A stretch of DNA of 64,000 nucleotides, taken from contig NZ_CP030047.1 in assembly GCF_015291625.1 (NCBI RefSeq), forward strand, positions 4,712,001 through 4,776,000, in the 5' to 3' direction. A model generated the notes under the pieces. It ran no database searches. It saw only the letters and a list, made by a program, of their open reading frames with translations, and was not told the DNA's origin. Source of the stretch: Bradyrhizobium sp. CCBAU 53421 (GTDB lineage Bacteria; Pseudomonadota; Alphaproteobacteria; Rhizobiales; Xanthobacteraceae). Made by a program: the position numbers and the translations under genes. Shown here piece by piece: positions 46,214 through 54,956 of this stretch; position 1 is the first letter of the stretch; each line of letters starts with the position of its first letter.

Positions 46214-46247
46214 GATGATGGGTTTCGCTTCGCCCTACCCATCCTAC
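46214..46247. repeat. Palindromic repeat, family B copy 2
   Basis: GATGATGGGTTTCGCTTCGC followed by CCTACCCATCCTAC forms an ATGGGT/ACCCAT hairpin like the double copy at 40336-40419, upstream of the GNAT gene. Confidence 0.6.
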
Positions 46248-46261
46248 GCACCGTTCACCCA

Positions 46262-46294
46262 AAAACAAAAGGCGCTTCCGGTGGAAGCGCCTTT
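46262..46294 (-). terminator. Intrinsic terminator of glnA
   Basis: A 12-bp stem (AAAGGCGCTTCC 46268-46279 with GGAAGCGCCTTT 46283-46294), 3-base loop. On the minus strand it lies 25 bases after the glnA stop and is followed by TGTTTTTGGG, giving a strong Rho-independent terminator. Confidence 0.88.
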
Positions 46295-46318
46295 CGCATT
46301 CGTGAGGTGCCGCAAGGC

Positions 46319-47728
46319 TTACAGCGAATAGTACATCTCGAACTCGACCGGGTGCGGGGTCATTTCGAAACGGGCGACCTCGGTCATCTTCAGCTCGATA
46401 TAGGCGTCGATGAAGTCGTCGTCGAACACGCCGCCGTTCTTGAGGAACGCGCGGTCCTTGTCGAGGCTCTCGAGCGCCTCGCGCAGCGAGCCGCACACGG
46501 TCGGGATCTGCTTCAGCTCTTCCTTCGGCAGGTCGTAGAGGTCCTTGTCCATCGCCGGCCCCGGATCGATCTTGTTCTTGATGCCGTCGAGGCCGGCCAT
46601 CAGCATCGCGGCGAAGCCGAGATAGGGATTGGCCATCGGATCGGGGAAGCGCACCTCGACGCGCTTGGCCTTCGGGTTCGCCGTATACGGGATACGGCAG
46701 GAGGCCGAGCGGTTGCGCGCGGAGTAGGCGAGCAGCACCGGAGCCTCATAGCCCGGGACCAGACGCTTGTAGGAGTTGGTCGACGGGTTGGTGAAGGCGT
46801 TGATCGCCTTGGCGTGCTTGATGATGCCGCCGATGTAGTGCAGGCAGGTCTCCGACAGGTCGGCATACTTGTTGCCGGCGAACACCGGCTTGCCGTCCTT
46901 CCAGATCGACTGGTGCACGTGCATGCCCGAGCCGTTGTCGCCATAGACCGGCTTCGGCATGAAGGTGGCGGTCTTGCCGTAGATGTGGGCGACCTGATGG
47001 ATGCAGTATTTGTAGACCTGCATCTGGTCGGCCATCAGCGTCAGCGTGTCGAACTTCATGCCGAGCTCGTGCTGGGCAGAGGCGACTTCGTGGTGGTGCT
47101 TCTCGACCTTGACGCCCATCTTGGCCATCGCGCCGAGCATCTCGGAGCGCATGTCCTGCACCGAGTCCTGCGGCGGCACCGGGAAGTAGCCGGCCTTGGT
47201 GCGGATACGGTGGCCGAGATTGCCGCCCTCATATTCGGTGGCGGAGTTGATCGGCAGCTCGGAGGAGTCGAGGCGGAAGCCGGTGTTGTAGGGGTCCGCC
47301 GAATAGCGCACGTCGTCGAACACGAAGAACTCGGCCTCGGGGCCGACGAACACGGTGTCGCCGACGCCCTGCGATTTGACCATGGCCTCGGCCTTCTTGG
47401 CGATGCCACGGGGGTCGCGGTTGTAGGGCTCGCCGGTGGTCGGCTCGAGCACGTCGCAAACGATGACCATGGTGGTCTCGGCGAAGAACGGATCGATCGT
47501 CGCGGTGAGCGGGTCGGGCATCAGGCACATGTCGGACTCATTGATCGCCTTCCAGCCGGCGATTGAGGAGCCGTCGAACATCTGGCCTTCGGCAAAGGTG
47601 TCCTCTTCGATCATGCCGACGTCGAAGGTCACGTGCTGCCATTTGCCGCGCGGATCGGTGAAGCGCAGGTCGACGTATTTGACGTCGTTGTCCTTGATCG
47701 ATTTCAGGACGTCTTTGGCGGTCTTCAT
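46319..47728 (-). CDS. glnA: Glutamine synthetase type I
   Basis: The 469-residue enzyme makes glutamine from glutamate, ammonia and ATP. It is full length for GSI-beta. Visible motifs: [32 protein letters not shown] (beta-Grasp signature), [15 protein letters not shown] (ATP-binding), [11 protein letters not shown] and [10 protein letters not shown], whose tyrosine is the adenylylation site. It lies downstream of glnB (PII), which controls adenylylation through GlnD/GlnE. AAGGGG precedes ATG 47728. Confidence 0.97.
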   Translation of the reverse strand: MKTAKDVLKSIKDNDVKYVDLRFTDPRGKWQHVTFDVGMIEEDTFAEGQMFDGSSIAGWKAINESDMCLMPDPLTATIDPFFAETTMVIVCDVLEPTTGEPYNRDPRGIAKKAEAMVKSQGVGDTVFVGPEAEFFVFDDVRYSADPYNTGFRLDSSELPINSATEYEGGNLGHRIRTKAGYFPVPPQDSVQDMRSEMLGAMAKMGVKVEKHHHEVASAQHELGMKFDTLTLMADQMQVYKYCIHQVAHIYGKTATFMPKPVYGDNGSGMHVHQSIWKDGKPVFAGNKYADLSETCLHYIGGIIKHAKAINAFTNPSTNSYKRLVPGYEAPVLLAYSARNRSASCRIPYTANPKAKRVEVRFPDPMANPYLGFAAMLMAGLDGIKNKIDPGPAMDKDLYDLPKEELKQIPTVCGSLREALESLDKDRAFLKNGGVFDDDFIDAYIELKMTEVARFEMTPHPVEFEMYYSL

Positions 47729-47820
47729 GAATACCCCTTATGGATGTGCGGGTCGGTTTCCGGCGGAGAGCGACGTTATTCCCGCTTTTGGCGAGTTCGT
47801 GTGACTGCTGAAACGAAATC

Positions 47821-47843
47821 AGGCTGCCGAAGCAGCCTTTTTT
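47821..47843 (+). terminator. Terminator-like hairpin between glnB and glnA, facing the other way
   Basis: AGGCTGC-CGAA-GCAGCCT (47821-47838) followed by TTTTT reads as an intrinsic terminator on the plus strand, although glnB and glnA are both on the minus strand. On the minus strand it is a stem-loop preceded by A residues. Confidence 0.55.
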
Positions 47844-47879
47844 CTCTTTTGCCGTCAGAAAATCCGGATAGCACCGCCC

Positions 47880-48572
<693 letters not shown>

Positions 48573-50072
48573 ATGGACGTTCTGACCACCACCGAGATGG
48601 AGCGCGCCGACCGGCTGACCATCGCAGCCGGGACGCCGGGCTTTGCGCTGATGATGAGCGCCGGCCAGGCCGTCGCTGAAGCCGCGATGGAGCTGGTCGA
48701 GGAGGGGCCGATCGTCGTGGTCGCCGGCCGCGGCAACAATGGCGGCGACGGCTTTGTCGCCGCCGCCGAACTCGCCGCGCGCGGTCGCGAGGTATCGGTG
48801 ATCCTGCTCTGCGAGCGCGACAGCCTGCAGGGCGACGCCGCGCTGGCGGCGAAGGGCTGGAAATATCCGGTGCTGCCGTTCAACCCGCAGGCGCTCGGCA
48901 AGCCGGCGCTGATCATCGACGCGCTGTTCGGTGCCGGGCTCAATCGCCCGGTGAAGGGCGACCCGCTTGAGATGATCGCGGCCATCAACGCCAACGGTAC
49001 GCCGGTGCTGGCGGTCGACCTGCCGAGCGGCATCAACGGCACATCAGGCGCGGTGATGGGCGCGGCCGTGCAGGCGATCGAGACCGTCACCTTCTTCCGC
49101 AAGAAGCCGGCGCATCTGCTGCTGCCGGGGCGGATGTATTGCGGCCGGGTGCGCGTCGCCGATATCGGCATCGCGGCGCAGGTGCTCGACGAGATCAAGC
49201 CGCTGACCGCGGAGAATGTGCCGCAGGCCTGGCGCTGGTCGTTTCCGGTGCCGCGGATCGACGGCCACAAATACGCAAGGGGCCACGCCGTCGTGGTTTC
49301 GGGCGATCTCGCCTCGACCGGGGCGGCGCGGCTTGCCGCGCGCGCGGCGCTGCGCGCTGGCGCCGGCCTCGTGACGCTGGCCTCGCCGCGCGATGCGCTC
49401 GCCGTCAACGCGGCGGCGTTGACCGCGGTGATGGTGCGCGCGGTCGACAACCCGATCCAGTTCGCCGAACTGCTCGACGACAAGCGTCTCAATGCCTGTG
49501 TGATTGGTCCCGGTGCCGGCGTCAGCGCGCGCACCCGCGACTTCGTTCACACCGCACTGTCGGCGCAGCGGCATCTGGTGCTCGACGCCGACGCGCTGAC
49601 CAGCTTTGCAGGTTCGCCGGACCGGCTATTCGAAGCAATCAAGTCCTCCGACGGCCAGCAGGTGGTGCTGACTCCGCATGAGGGCGAGTTCCCGCGGCTG
49701 TTCAGCGATATCTCCAATAAGCATCCCGGCCGCTCCAAGCTCGAGCGCGTCCGCGCGGCGGCCGAGCGTTCCGGCGCGGTGGTGCTGTTGAAGGGCGCCG
49801 ATACGGTGATCGCTTCTCCGGACGGCCGCGCCACCATCGCTGCCAACGCGCCGCCGTGGCTCGCGACCGCCGGTGCTGGCGACGTGCTGTCAGGCATCAT
49901 CGCGGGCTTCCTGGCGCAGGGCGTCGCGGCATTTGAGGCTGCCAGTATCGGCGTGTGGATGCACGGCGAGGGCGCCAGCGAGGCGGGACCCGGCCTGATT
50001 GCCGAGGATCTCACGGAAGTGCTGCCGGCCGTGTTCCGCCGGCTCTATGACGAGTTCGGGATTGAATATTAA
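48573..50072 (+). CDS. nnr: Bifunctional NAD(P)HX epimerase/dehydratase
   Basis: The 499-residue protein fuses a YjeF-N epimerase (residues 1 to about 215: VVAGRGNNGGDGFVAAAELA, ALFGAGLNRPVKGD, VLAVDLPSGINGTSG) to a ribokinase-like ADP/ATP-dependent dehydratase (about 230-499: GHAVVVSGDLASTGAARLAAR, LDADALTSF, VVLTPHEGEFPRLF, LATAGAGDVLSGIIAGFLAQ). It repairs hydrated NADH and NADPH. GAGGA precedes the ATG. The last 26 bases may overlap the next gene. Confidence 0.93.
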   Translation: MDVLTTTEMERADRLTIAAGTPGFALMMSAGQAVAEAAMELVEEGPIVVVAGRGNNGGDGFVAAAELAARGREVSVILLCERDSLQGDAALAAKGWKYPVLPFNPQALGKPALIIDALFGAGLNRPVKGDPLEMIAAINANGTPVLAVDLPSGINGTSGAVMGAAVQAIETVTFFRKKPAHLLLPGRMYCGRVRVADIGIAAQVLDEIKPLTAENVPQAWRWSFPVPRIDGHKYARGHAVVVSGDLASTGAARLAARAALRAGAGLVTLASPRDALAVNAAALTAVMVRAVDNPIQFAELLDDKRLNACVIGPGAGVSARTRDFVHTALSAQRHLVLDADALTSFAGSPDRLFEAIKSSDGQQVVLTPHEGEFPRLFSDISNKHPGRSKLERVRAAAERSGAVVLLKGADTVIASPDGRATIAANAPPWLATAGAGDVLSGIIAGFLAQGVAAFEAASIGVWMHGEGASEAGPGLIAEDLTEVLPAVFRRLYDEFGIEY

Positions 50073-50511
50073 GCCGCTCACGCTTTCCGACATGGACGCC
50101 GCCGCGCGCGTGCATCGTGCGGCGTTCGACGATGCGCTGCCCTGGCTCGCCGGCCTGCATACGCCTGACGAAGACCGCTGGTTCTACCGCGAGCGGATGT
50201 TTGCGGCCTGCACGCTGTGGGGCGCGTTCGACGGCGAGGCGATGAGCGGCTTGATCGCATTCCATGACGACTGGATCGAGCAGCTCTACGTGCTGCCGGC
50301 CGCGCAGGGCCGCGGCATCGGCGGTGCGCTGCTCGAGATCGCAAGGCAAGACGCAGACCGGCTGCAACTCTGGACCTTCCAGCGCAACGCGCAAGCGCGC
50401 CGCTTCTACGAAACGCGGAGCTTCGTGCTGGTCGAGGAGACCGACGGCAGTCGCAACGAGGAGAGGGAGCCCGACCTCCGTTATCGCTGGACCCGACGGC
50501 CCGCCGGCTGA
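50047..50511 (+). CDS. GNAT family N-acetyltransferase
   Basis: The protein (about 154 residues) has the GNAT fold: LTLSDMDAAARVHRAAFDDA, ISFHDD-like central strand (LIAFHDDWIEQLYVLPAAQG), RGIGGALLEIARQD with the acetyl-CoA motif, and RRFYETRSFVLVEETDG. The start is uncertain: ATG at 50047, or TTG at 50062, both overlapping the end of nnr, which implies coupling. Substrate unknown. Confidence 0.8.
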   Translation: MTSSGLNIKPLTLSDMDAAARVHRAAFDDALPWLAGLHTPDEDRWFYRERMFAACTLWGAFDGEAMSGLIAFHDDWIEQLYVLPAAQGRGIGGALLEIARQDADRLQLWTFQRNAQARRFYETRSFVLVEETDGSRNEEREPDLRYRWTRRPAG

Positions 50512-50522
50512 CCGCATTCGGC

Positions 50523-50544
50523 GAATGTCGACTTGTCGACATTC
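50523..50544. promoter_or_regulatory. Perfect 22-bp palindrome upstream of the Crp/Fnr operon
   Basis: GAATGTCGAC-TT-GTCGACATTC is a perfect 10-2-10 inverted repeat, 53 bases before the leader ORF and 130 before the regulator. It is not the TTGAT-N4-ATCAA Fnr or TGTGA-N6-TCACA Crp consensus. It could be an operator for this unusual regulator or for another factor. Confidence 0.5.
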
Positions 50545-50596
50545 AAATCCGCTTGTCGCGGGCTATACCGGAGCATCCCCTGCGAGAGGAGCACGC

Positions 50597-50677
50597 ATGT
50601 CCCGCCAGCCATCGACCCTTGGAAAGGCGGGCCTCGATTGCCTGGGCGTCTCCGCGGCAGGGGGGCATCGTCAGTGA
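50597..50677 (+). CDS. Candidate 26-codon leader ORF of the Crp/Fnr operon
   Basis: An ATG with a strong GAGAGGAG site begins a 26-residue frame (MSRQPSTLGKAGLDCLGVSA, then AGGHRQ) whose TGA overlaps the GTG of the Crp/Fnr gene in a GTGA junction. Such spacing suggests translational coupling. The peptide has no recognisable family and its codons overlap GC-rich sequence that is open in several frames, so it could also be chance or a frameshifted former N-terminus. Confidence 0.4.
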   Translation: MSRQPSTLGKAGLDCLGVSAAGGHRQ

Positions 50678-51456
50678 GCCGTGCAGCGAGCATGAAGCCG
50701 CCGGCCGCGTCGGCGGAGGACGGCCTGTCGCCGAAGTGGAGCCTCGCGCTTGCGGGGCTGTCAGCGGCACAGCGCAAGGACATCCGCAGCCGTATGCGGA
50801 CCATGACCCTTCCGCCACGCTCCATCCTGTTCCGGCAAGGCGCGCCGAGCGATACCATGGTCGTCCTCGAGGACGGCCGCGTCAGTCTGTTGCAATCCCA
50901 GCCCAGCGGCGAGCAATTTACCTTCGGTGTATTCGTTGGAGGCACGATCCTCGGCCTCGCCGCGCTGGTGCTCGACCGGCCGCGGATACTCACCGCGGAG
51001 GCCATCGACCAGGTCGTGGTCTCGGTGATGCCGCGCCGGGACTTCATCGCCTGCACGCGCAACGTGCCCGGTTTTCTCGACAACATCACGCGGCTGTTGG
51101 CGCTGCTCTCGGTCGAGAGCATCGAGCGCACCGGTCCGCAGGCTTTGGATGACGCCTGGGTACGTCTCGGCAGCATCCTGACCTCGCTCGCCGGCAACGA
51201 CAGCCGCAAGTCATGCCCGACGATTGCGGGGCTTACCCAGGAAGATCTGGCCAGCATGGTCGGAGTCAGCCGCTCCTGGATCGGTGCCGCCCTCGCCGAG
51301 TTCGAGCGGATGTCGCTGATCTCCAAGCGGCGCAGCAGGATCACGATCGAACAGCCTACGCGTCTGGCCGGTTTCATAGCATCGGCGCGCCGGCGCCGTC
51401 CGGACGGTATCGACTGCGCCAATCCACGCCATTTCAGAGATAAGGACCGGGAATGA
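50674..51456 (+). CDS. Crp/Fnr family transcriptional regulator
   Basis: From the GTG at 50674 the protein has 260 residues: a cyclic-nucleotide-binding fold (LPPRSILFRQGAPSDTMVVL, RVSLLQSQPSGEQFTFGVFV, LGLAALVLDRPRILTAEAID), a dimer helix, and a Crp-type HTH (LTQEDLASMVGVSRSWIGAALAEFE split over about residues 188-212, then RMSLISKRRSRITI). It lacks the Fnr cysteines and the cAMP-binding arginine motif is not evident, so the effector is unknown. It overlaps the leader ORF upstream and the DUF1330 gene downstream by four bases each. Confidence 0.85.
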   Translation: MSRAASMKPPAASAEDGLSPKWSLALAGLSAAQRKDIRSRMRTMTLPPRSILFRQGAPSDTMVVLEDGRVSLLQSQPSGEQFTFGVFVGGTILGLAALVLDRPRILTAEAIDQVVVSVMPRRDFIACTRNVPGFLDNITRLLALLSVESIERTGPQALDDAWVRLGSILTSLAGNDSRKSCPTIAGLTQEDLASMVGVSRSWIGAALAEFERMSLISKRRSRITIEQPTRLAGFIASARRRRPDGIDCANPRHFRDKDRE

Positions 51457-51752
51457 CCGTCTATGTGATCGCACTGGTGAAGTTCACGCAGGAGGAATAC
51501 TACCGCCGCTACCAGTCCCGGTTTGCCGGTGTCTTCAAGGCGTTCAACGGCCGCCTGCTGGCGGCCGATGAGAGGCCAAAGGTCCTCGACGGCGAGTGGA
51601 CGCGCGACAAGGTCGTGATCATGGAATTTCCTGACGAGGCGGAGGCGACCCGCTTTCTCGACTCGCCGGCCTATCAAGACATATCCAGGGATCGGATCGC
51701 CGGTGCGACCGTGCTGTCACTGCTGGTGAAGGGGCTGCCGTCGCCGCCGTGA
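51453..51752 (+). CDS. DUF1330 family protein
   Basis: The 99-residue protein matches the DUF1330 dimeric alpha/beta-barrel family: VYVIALVKFTQEEYYRRYQS, FNGRLLAADERPKVLDGEW and MEFPDEAEATRFLDSPAYQ. Function is unknown; related small barrels act as cofactor-free enzymes. Its ATG overlaps the regulator's TGA (ATGA), so it forms a tightly coupled operon with the Crp/Fnr gene, a pairing that suggests a functional link. Confidence 0.8.
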   Translation: MTVYVIALVKFTQEEYYRRYQSRFAGVFKAFNGRLLAADERPKVLDGEWTRDKVVIMEFPDEAEATRFLDSPAYQDISRDRIAGATVLSLLVKGLPSPP

Positions 51753-51795
51753 GCAAGCACGCGTAGCCGCACCGGTACCGTGGCGGCGATGAGAC

Positions 51796-52623
51796 TCAGG
51801 CAACGTCGGTGGAAAGCGAGACGCTCTTCCACGCATCGAACTCGGCCTGCAGCAGTTTCATCTTTTCCTCGACCAGCCGCACGGCATCGCTGCCGAGCAG
51901 CAGATGCGCCGGTGGATCGGCCGACAGTGCGAGCTTCAGCATGGTCTGTGCAGCCTTTTGGGGATCGCCAACCTGGCGGCCACTCATTTCCATGCGGCGT
52001 TTGCGGATCGGGTCGATGAGAGCGTCATAGTCCGCGATCGACCGTTCCGCCCGGACCATCGATCGTCCGGCCCAATCGGTGCGGAAACTGCCCGGCTCGA
52101 CCGCAGTGACCTTGATGCCGAGGTCCTTGACTTCCTTGCCAAGGGTTTCGGATATCCCTTCCAGCGCGAACTTGCTGCCGTGGTAGCAGCCGAGACCGGG
52201 CATCGTGATGATCCCGCCCATCGACGTGATGTTGAGGATGTGCCCGGCGCGCCGCTTGCGCATGAAGGGCAGCACCGCCTGGATCATCGCCACCGCGCCG
52301 AAGACGTTGACCTCGAACTGGCGCCGCAGATCGTCGATCGATGATTCCTCCAGAATGCCCTCGTGGCCGTAGCCGGCATTGTTCACGAGAATGTCGACTG
52401 CGCCGATCCTGCGCTCGACGTCGGCGACGGCTGGCGCGATGGCTTCGGTGTTGGTGACGTCGAGGATCACGCCGTGCGCACCGTTGCCGAGCGCTTCGAA
52501 TTTCTGCTTGTCGTTCTCATTGCGCACGGTGCCGGCGACGGTATGGCCGTCGCTCAATGCCGCCTCGGCCAGCGCGCGGCCGAAGCCCGACGAAACGCCC
52601 GTGATCAGGAAAGTCTTTGGCAT
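51796..52623 (-). CDS. SDR family oxidoreductase
   Basis: The 275-residue classical SDR has TGVSSGFGRALAEAAL (cofactor-binding), the NNAGYG motif, catalytic Ser in ITSMGG and YHGSK (Tyr-x-x-x-Lys), then VTAVEPGSFRTDWAGRS. It should use NADP(H); the substrate is unknown. ATG at 52623 follows AGGACA. The gene is divergent from a LysR regulator that is likely to control it. The similar C-terminal region to the SDR fragment at the window start is only family-level. Confidence 0.88.
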   Translation of the reverse strand: MPKTFLITGVSSGFGRALAEAALSDGHTVAGTVRNENDKQKFEALGNGAHGVILDVTNTEAIAPAVADVERRIGAVDILVNNAGYGHEGILEESSIDDLRRQFEVNVFGAVAMIQAVLPFMRKRRAGHILNITSMGGIITMPGLGCYHGSKFALEGISETLGKEVKDLGIKVTAVEPGSFRTDWAGRSMVRAERSIADYDALIDPIRKRRMEMSGRQVGDPQKAAQTMLKLALSADPPAHLLLGSDAVRLVEEKMKLLQAEFDAWKSVSLSTDVA

Positions 52624-52670
52624 AGGAGATGTCCTTTGGATCCAGATTGCGGGCTCGATATAGGTGACTT

Positions 52671-52686
52671 GATTAGTGCAATAATC
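52671..52686. promoter_or_regulatory. LysR-box candidate between SDR and LysR genes
   Basis: GATTA-GTGCAA-TAATC is an inverted repeat of 5-6-5 bases in the 101-base divergent region, of the T-N11-A type bound by LysR regulators. Confidence 0.5.
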
Positions 52687-52724
52687 GGCATAAAGTGGCA
52701 TGACCTGATGCAGATAATCGTACA

Positions 52725-53690
52725 ATGCAGCATGCTGGCCTTTTCGAGCTGAACGCGGTCGTCGCGATTGCGACGCATCGCAGTTTTCGCGCGGCGGCGA
52801 CCGAACTCGGTATTTCGCCCTCGGCGCTCAGTCATGCCATCGCCGCGCTGGAAAAGCGGCTTGGCGTGCGTCTGATCAATCGGACGACGCGCAGCGTCGC
52901 GCTGTCGGAAGCGGGCGAGCGTTTCCTCGCCAGGGTCAGTCCCGCGCTGCGCGAGATTGCCGGCGCGATGGAGGATGTGAACGAGTTTCGCGACACGCCC
53001 GCAGGAACGCTGCGCATCAATCTGAAGGAGCGCGCGGCGCACCAGATCCTTCGCCCCGTCGTCGCAAGGTTTCTGCGGCGCTATCCCGACATGAATGTCG
53101 AACTGACCCTGGAGGGACGTCCCATCGATATCGTCGCGGAAGGTTTCGATGCCGGCATCCGGCTGGCCGAAGCCGTGCCGCAGGACATGGTCGTGATTCC
53201 CTGCGGCCCGGACACGCGCTTCATCGTCGTCGGCGCGCCGGATTATTTCGCGCGCGCTTCGGTGCCGCGGTCGCCGCTTGATCTGCTCGCCCATGAATGC
53301 ATTCGCAGGCGGATGCCGAGCGGCAAGCTCTATCGCTGGGAGTTCGAAAAGCGCGGCGGCGAGCAGATGGTGGTCGATGTCCCGGGCAGGCTGACCCTCG
53401 ACAGTGACAGCCTGATGGTCGAAGCCGCGCTCGAAGGCCTCGGACTGGCGTTCGTCAGCGATTTCTGGGTAACCGGGCATCTCGCCGCCGGAAGCCTGCG
53501 CGCCGTGCTGGACGACTGGACGCCGCCATTCCCCGGCTTGCGTCTCTACTATCCGAGACACCGGCACATGACGGCCGGGCTTCGTGCGTTCGTCGATATG
53601 GTGCGCGAGGAGACGAAGTTGGCCGCCAGGGGCCGGGATGTCCGGTCACCCCCGGCCAAGCAATCGGACGGTCATCGCAAGCGTGCTTGA
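52725..53690 (+). CDS. LysR family transcriptional regulator
   Basis: The 321-residue protein has the LysR N-terminal HTH (LNAVVAIATHRSFRAAATEL, GISPSALSHAIAALEKRLGV, RLINRTTRSVALSEAG) and a C-terminal effector-binding domain (IVAEGFDAGIRLAEAVPQDM, LAHECIRRRMPSG). The pattern (FDAGIRL, HECIR) is that of the subgroup that regulates divergent SDR/quinone-reductase-type genes. It is divergent from the SDR gene, sharing a LysR-box candidate. ATG at 52725. Confidence 0.9.
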   Translation: MQHAGLFELNAVVAIATHRSFRAAATELGISPSALSHAIAALEKRLGVRLINRTTRSVALSEAGERFLARVSPALREIAGAMEDVNEFRDTPAGTLRINLKERAAHQILRPVVARFLRRYPDMNVELTLEGRPIDIVAEGFDAGIRLAEAVPQDMVVIPCGPDTRFIVVGAPDYFARASVPRSPLDLLAHECIRRRMPSGKLYRWEFEKRGGEQMVVDVPGRLTLDSDSLMVEAALEGLGLAFVSDFWVTGHLAAGSLRAVLDDWTPPFPGLRLYYPRHRHMTAGLRAFVDMVREETKLAARGRDVRSPPAKQSDGHRKRA

Positions 53691-54095
53691 GCTACAGATG
53701 CCGCGCTTCGGCCATGCCGGTCGCCGACAGGATGAGCAGCACAACGCAGAAGATGAAGATTGAGATTCGAGATAAAGGGTTCTTCCTCGCAAAGGATCTG
53801 CCTTGACGCGTCTTCACAAGGCTGCGCGATACTGGAACAGTTCCCGGCGAGCGGCACGTTACGTTTTATTGCCAAGATTGTTGCGCGAGACAAAAGCGTG
53901 GTTGAGGCCAACCGGCATCGACCGGATGGAAACAAGATGAAACACGATGCCCGCCTCACGTCGAAGCGGGCATCTTGCCGGCGCTCCGCGCTTGCTCAGT
54001 CTTGCCGTTTTTTCACGAGACTGTTGATGGACGCACGGAGCGACGCGGGTTAGGCCCAACGACATTCTCTCGCACGTACCCTCCAGAAGCTTCCC
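53691..54095. other. Intergenic gap, 405 bases
   Basis: No convincing gene. A 9-bp hairpin (GATGCCCGC 53946-53954 with GCGGGCATC 53966-53974) is the only clear structure and may end the LysR transcript, although it lies 250 bases from the stop. Base composition is lower in GC around 53760-53900 than in the flanking genes. A possible promoter for the TPR gene was not resolved. Confidence 0.5.
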
Positions 54096-54929
54096 GTGAG
54101 TGGCAGGCAAAACAATTTCCTCGCTCAGGCGCTGCAACAGGGCGCAATGGCGCTCCGAACGCAGCAGTTCGCTCAGGCCCAGCAGATTGCGGCCAACATC
54201 CTGAAATCCAACCGCACGGACAAGAACGCAGCGCTTCTGCTCGCGCATGCCTTGAGGGGGCAGAACCGCGGAGGCGAGGCGATCGCATCGCTCGAGAGGA
54301 TTGCACGCCGCGGCGCTGACGGAGAGATCGAGACCTTGCTTGGCGCATTGCTGTGCGGTGCAGGACGCGCCACGGACGGGATCGCGCAGCTCCGGCGCAC
54401 GGCGGCACGCCGCCCGCCCCATTTCCCTTCCTTTCAGGAGCTGGCCGGGCAGCTTGCCAAGGCCGGTCAATACGACGAGGCAATCAGCACGATCGAGGCC
54501 GGCCTCGCGCTGGCCCCTGACAGCGTCGATCTGCAACTCGATCTCGGACGCCTGTTGCATGACACCGGTGACTTCGCGCGGGCTGCGCGTGCCCTGACAG
54601 CCGCGCGCGATGCTGCACCGGCACGTTCCGACGTTCTCAACCAGCTCGGGCGGGTCCTGATCCTTCATGGCGACTACGCCGCGGCCGCGGACGCTTTCCG
54701 CCGCGTGCTCGCGCAGTACCCCGAGGATCGTTCGACCCGCGCCTATCTCGCCACGTCGCTGTTCGAGCAGGGTGAGCGCGACGCTGCCGAAGCGGCGTTG
54801 CGCTCCGTCATCCGCGGTCAGCCGCAGCTGTTGGGACGCGCGGCGTTCGTCATGGCTGCGGGATCGCATGGCCGCTTCTTCTTCGCGCAAAGCGACGCTG
54901 CGAGATTCCTCGGCGGGCAAGCGGGCTGA
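54096..54929 (+). CDS. Tetratricopeptide repeat protein
   Basis: The 277-residue protein is built of TPR-like helical pairs over most of its length, for example AMALRTQQFAQAQQIAANIL, AGQLAKAGQYDEAISTIEAG, LGRLLHDTGDFARAARALTA and LGRVLILHGDYAAAADAFRR. It has no signal peptide or catalytic domain and probably acts as a scaffold. Similar TPR regions are often fused to sulfotransferases or other domains, but here the protein ends after the repeats. Start is GTG at 54096 with AGAAG upstream. Confidence 0.75.
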   Translation: MSGRQNNFLAQALQQGAMALRTQQFAQAQQIAANILKSNRTDKNAALLLAHALRGQNRGGEAIASLERIARRGADGEIETLLGALLCGAGRATDGIAQLRRTAARRPPHFPSFQELAGQLAKAGQYDEAISTIEAGLALAPDSVDLQLDLGRLLHDTGDFARAARALTAARDAAPARSDVLNQLGRVLILHGDYAAAADAFRRVLAQYPEDRSTRAYLATSLFEQGERDAAEAALRSVIRGQPQLLGRAAFVMAAGSHGRFFFAQSDAARFLGGQAG

Positions 54930-54956
54930 GCGGATCGGGCGAAATCTCGTCGCGCC

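Noticed and set aside
53760..54053. 97-codon plus-strand frame in the LysR-TPR gap
   Set aside because: No ribosome site, no recognisable motif, and it runs through a hairpin; more likely non-coding.
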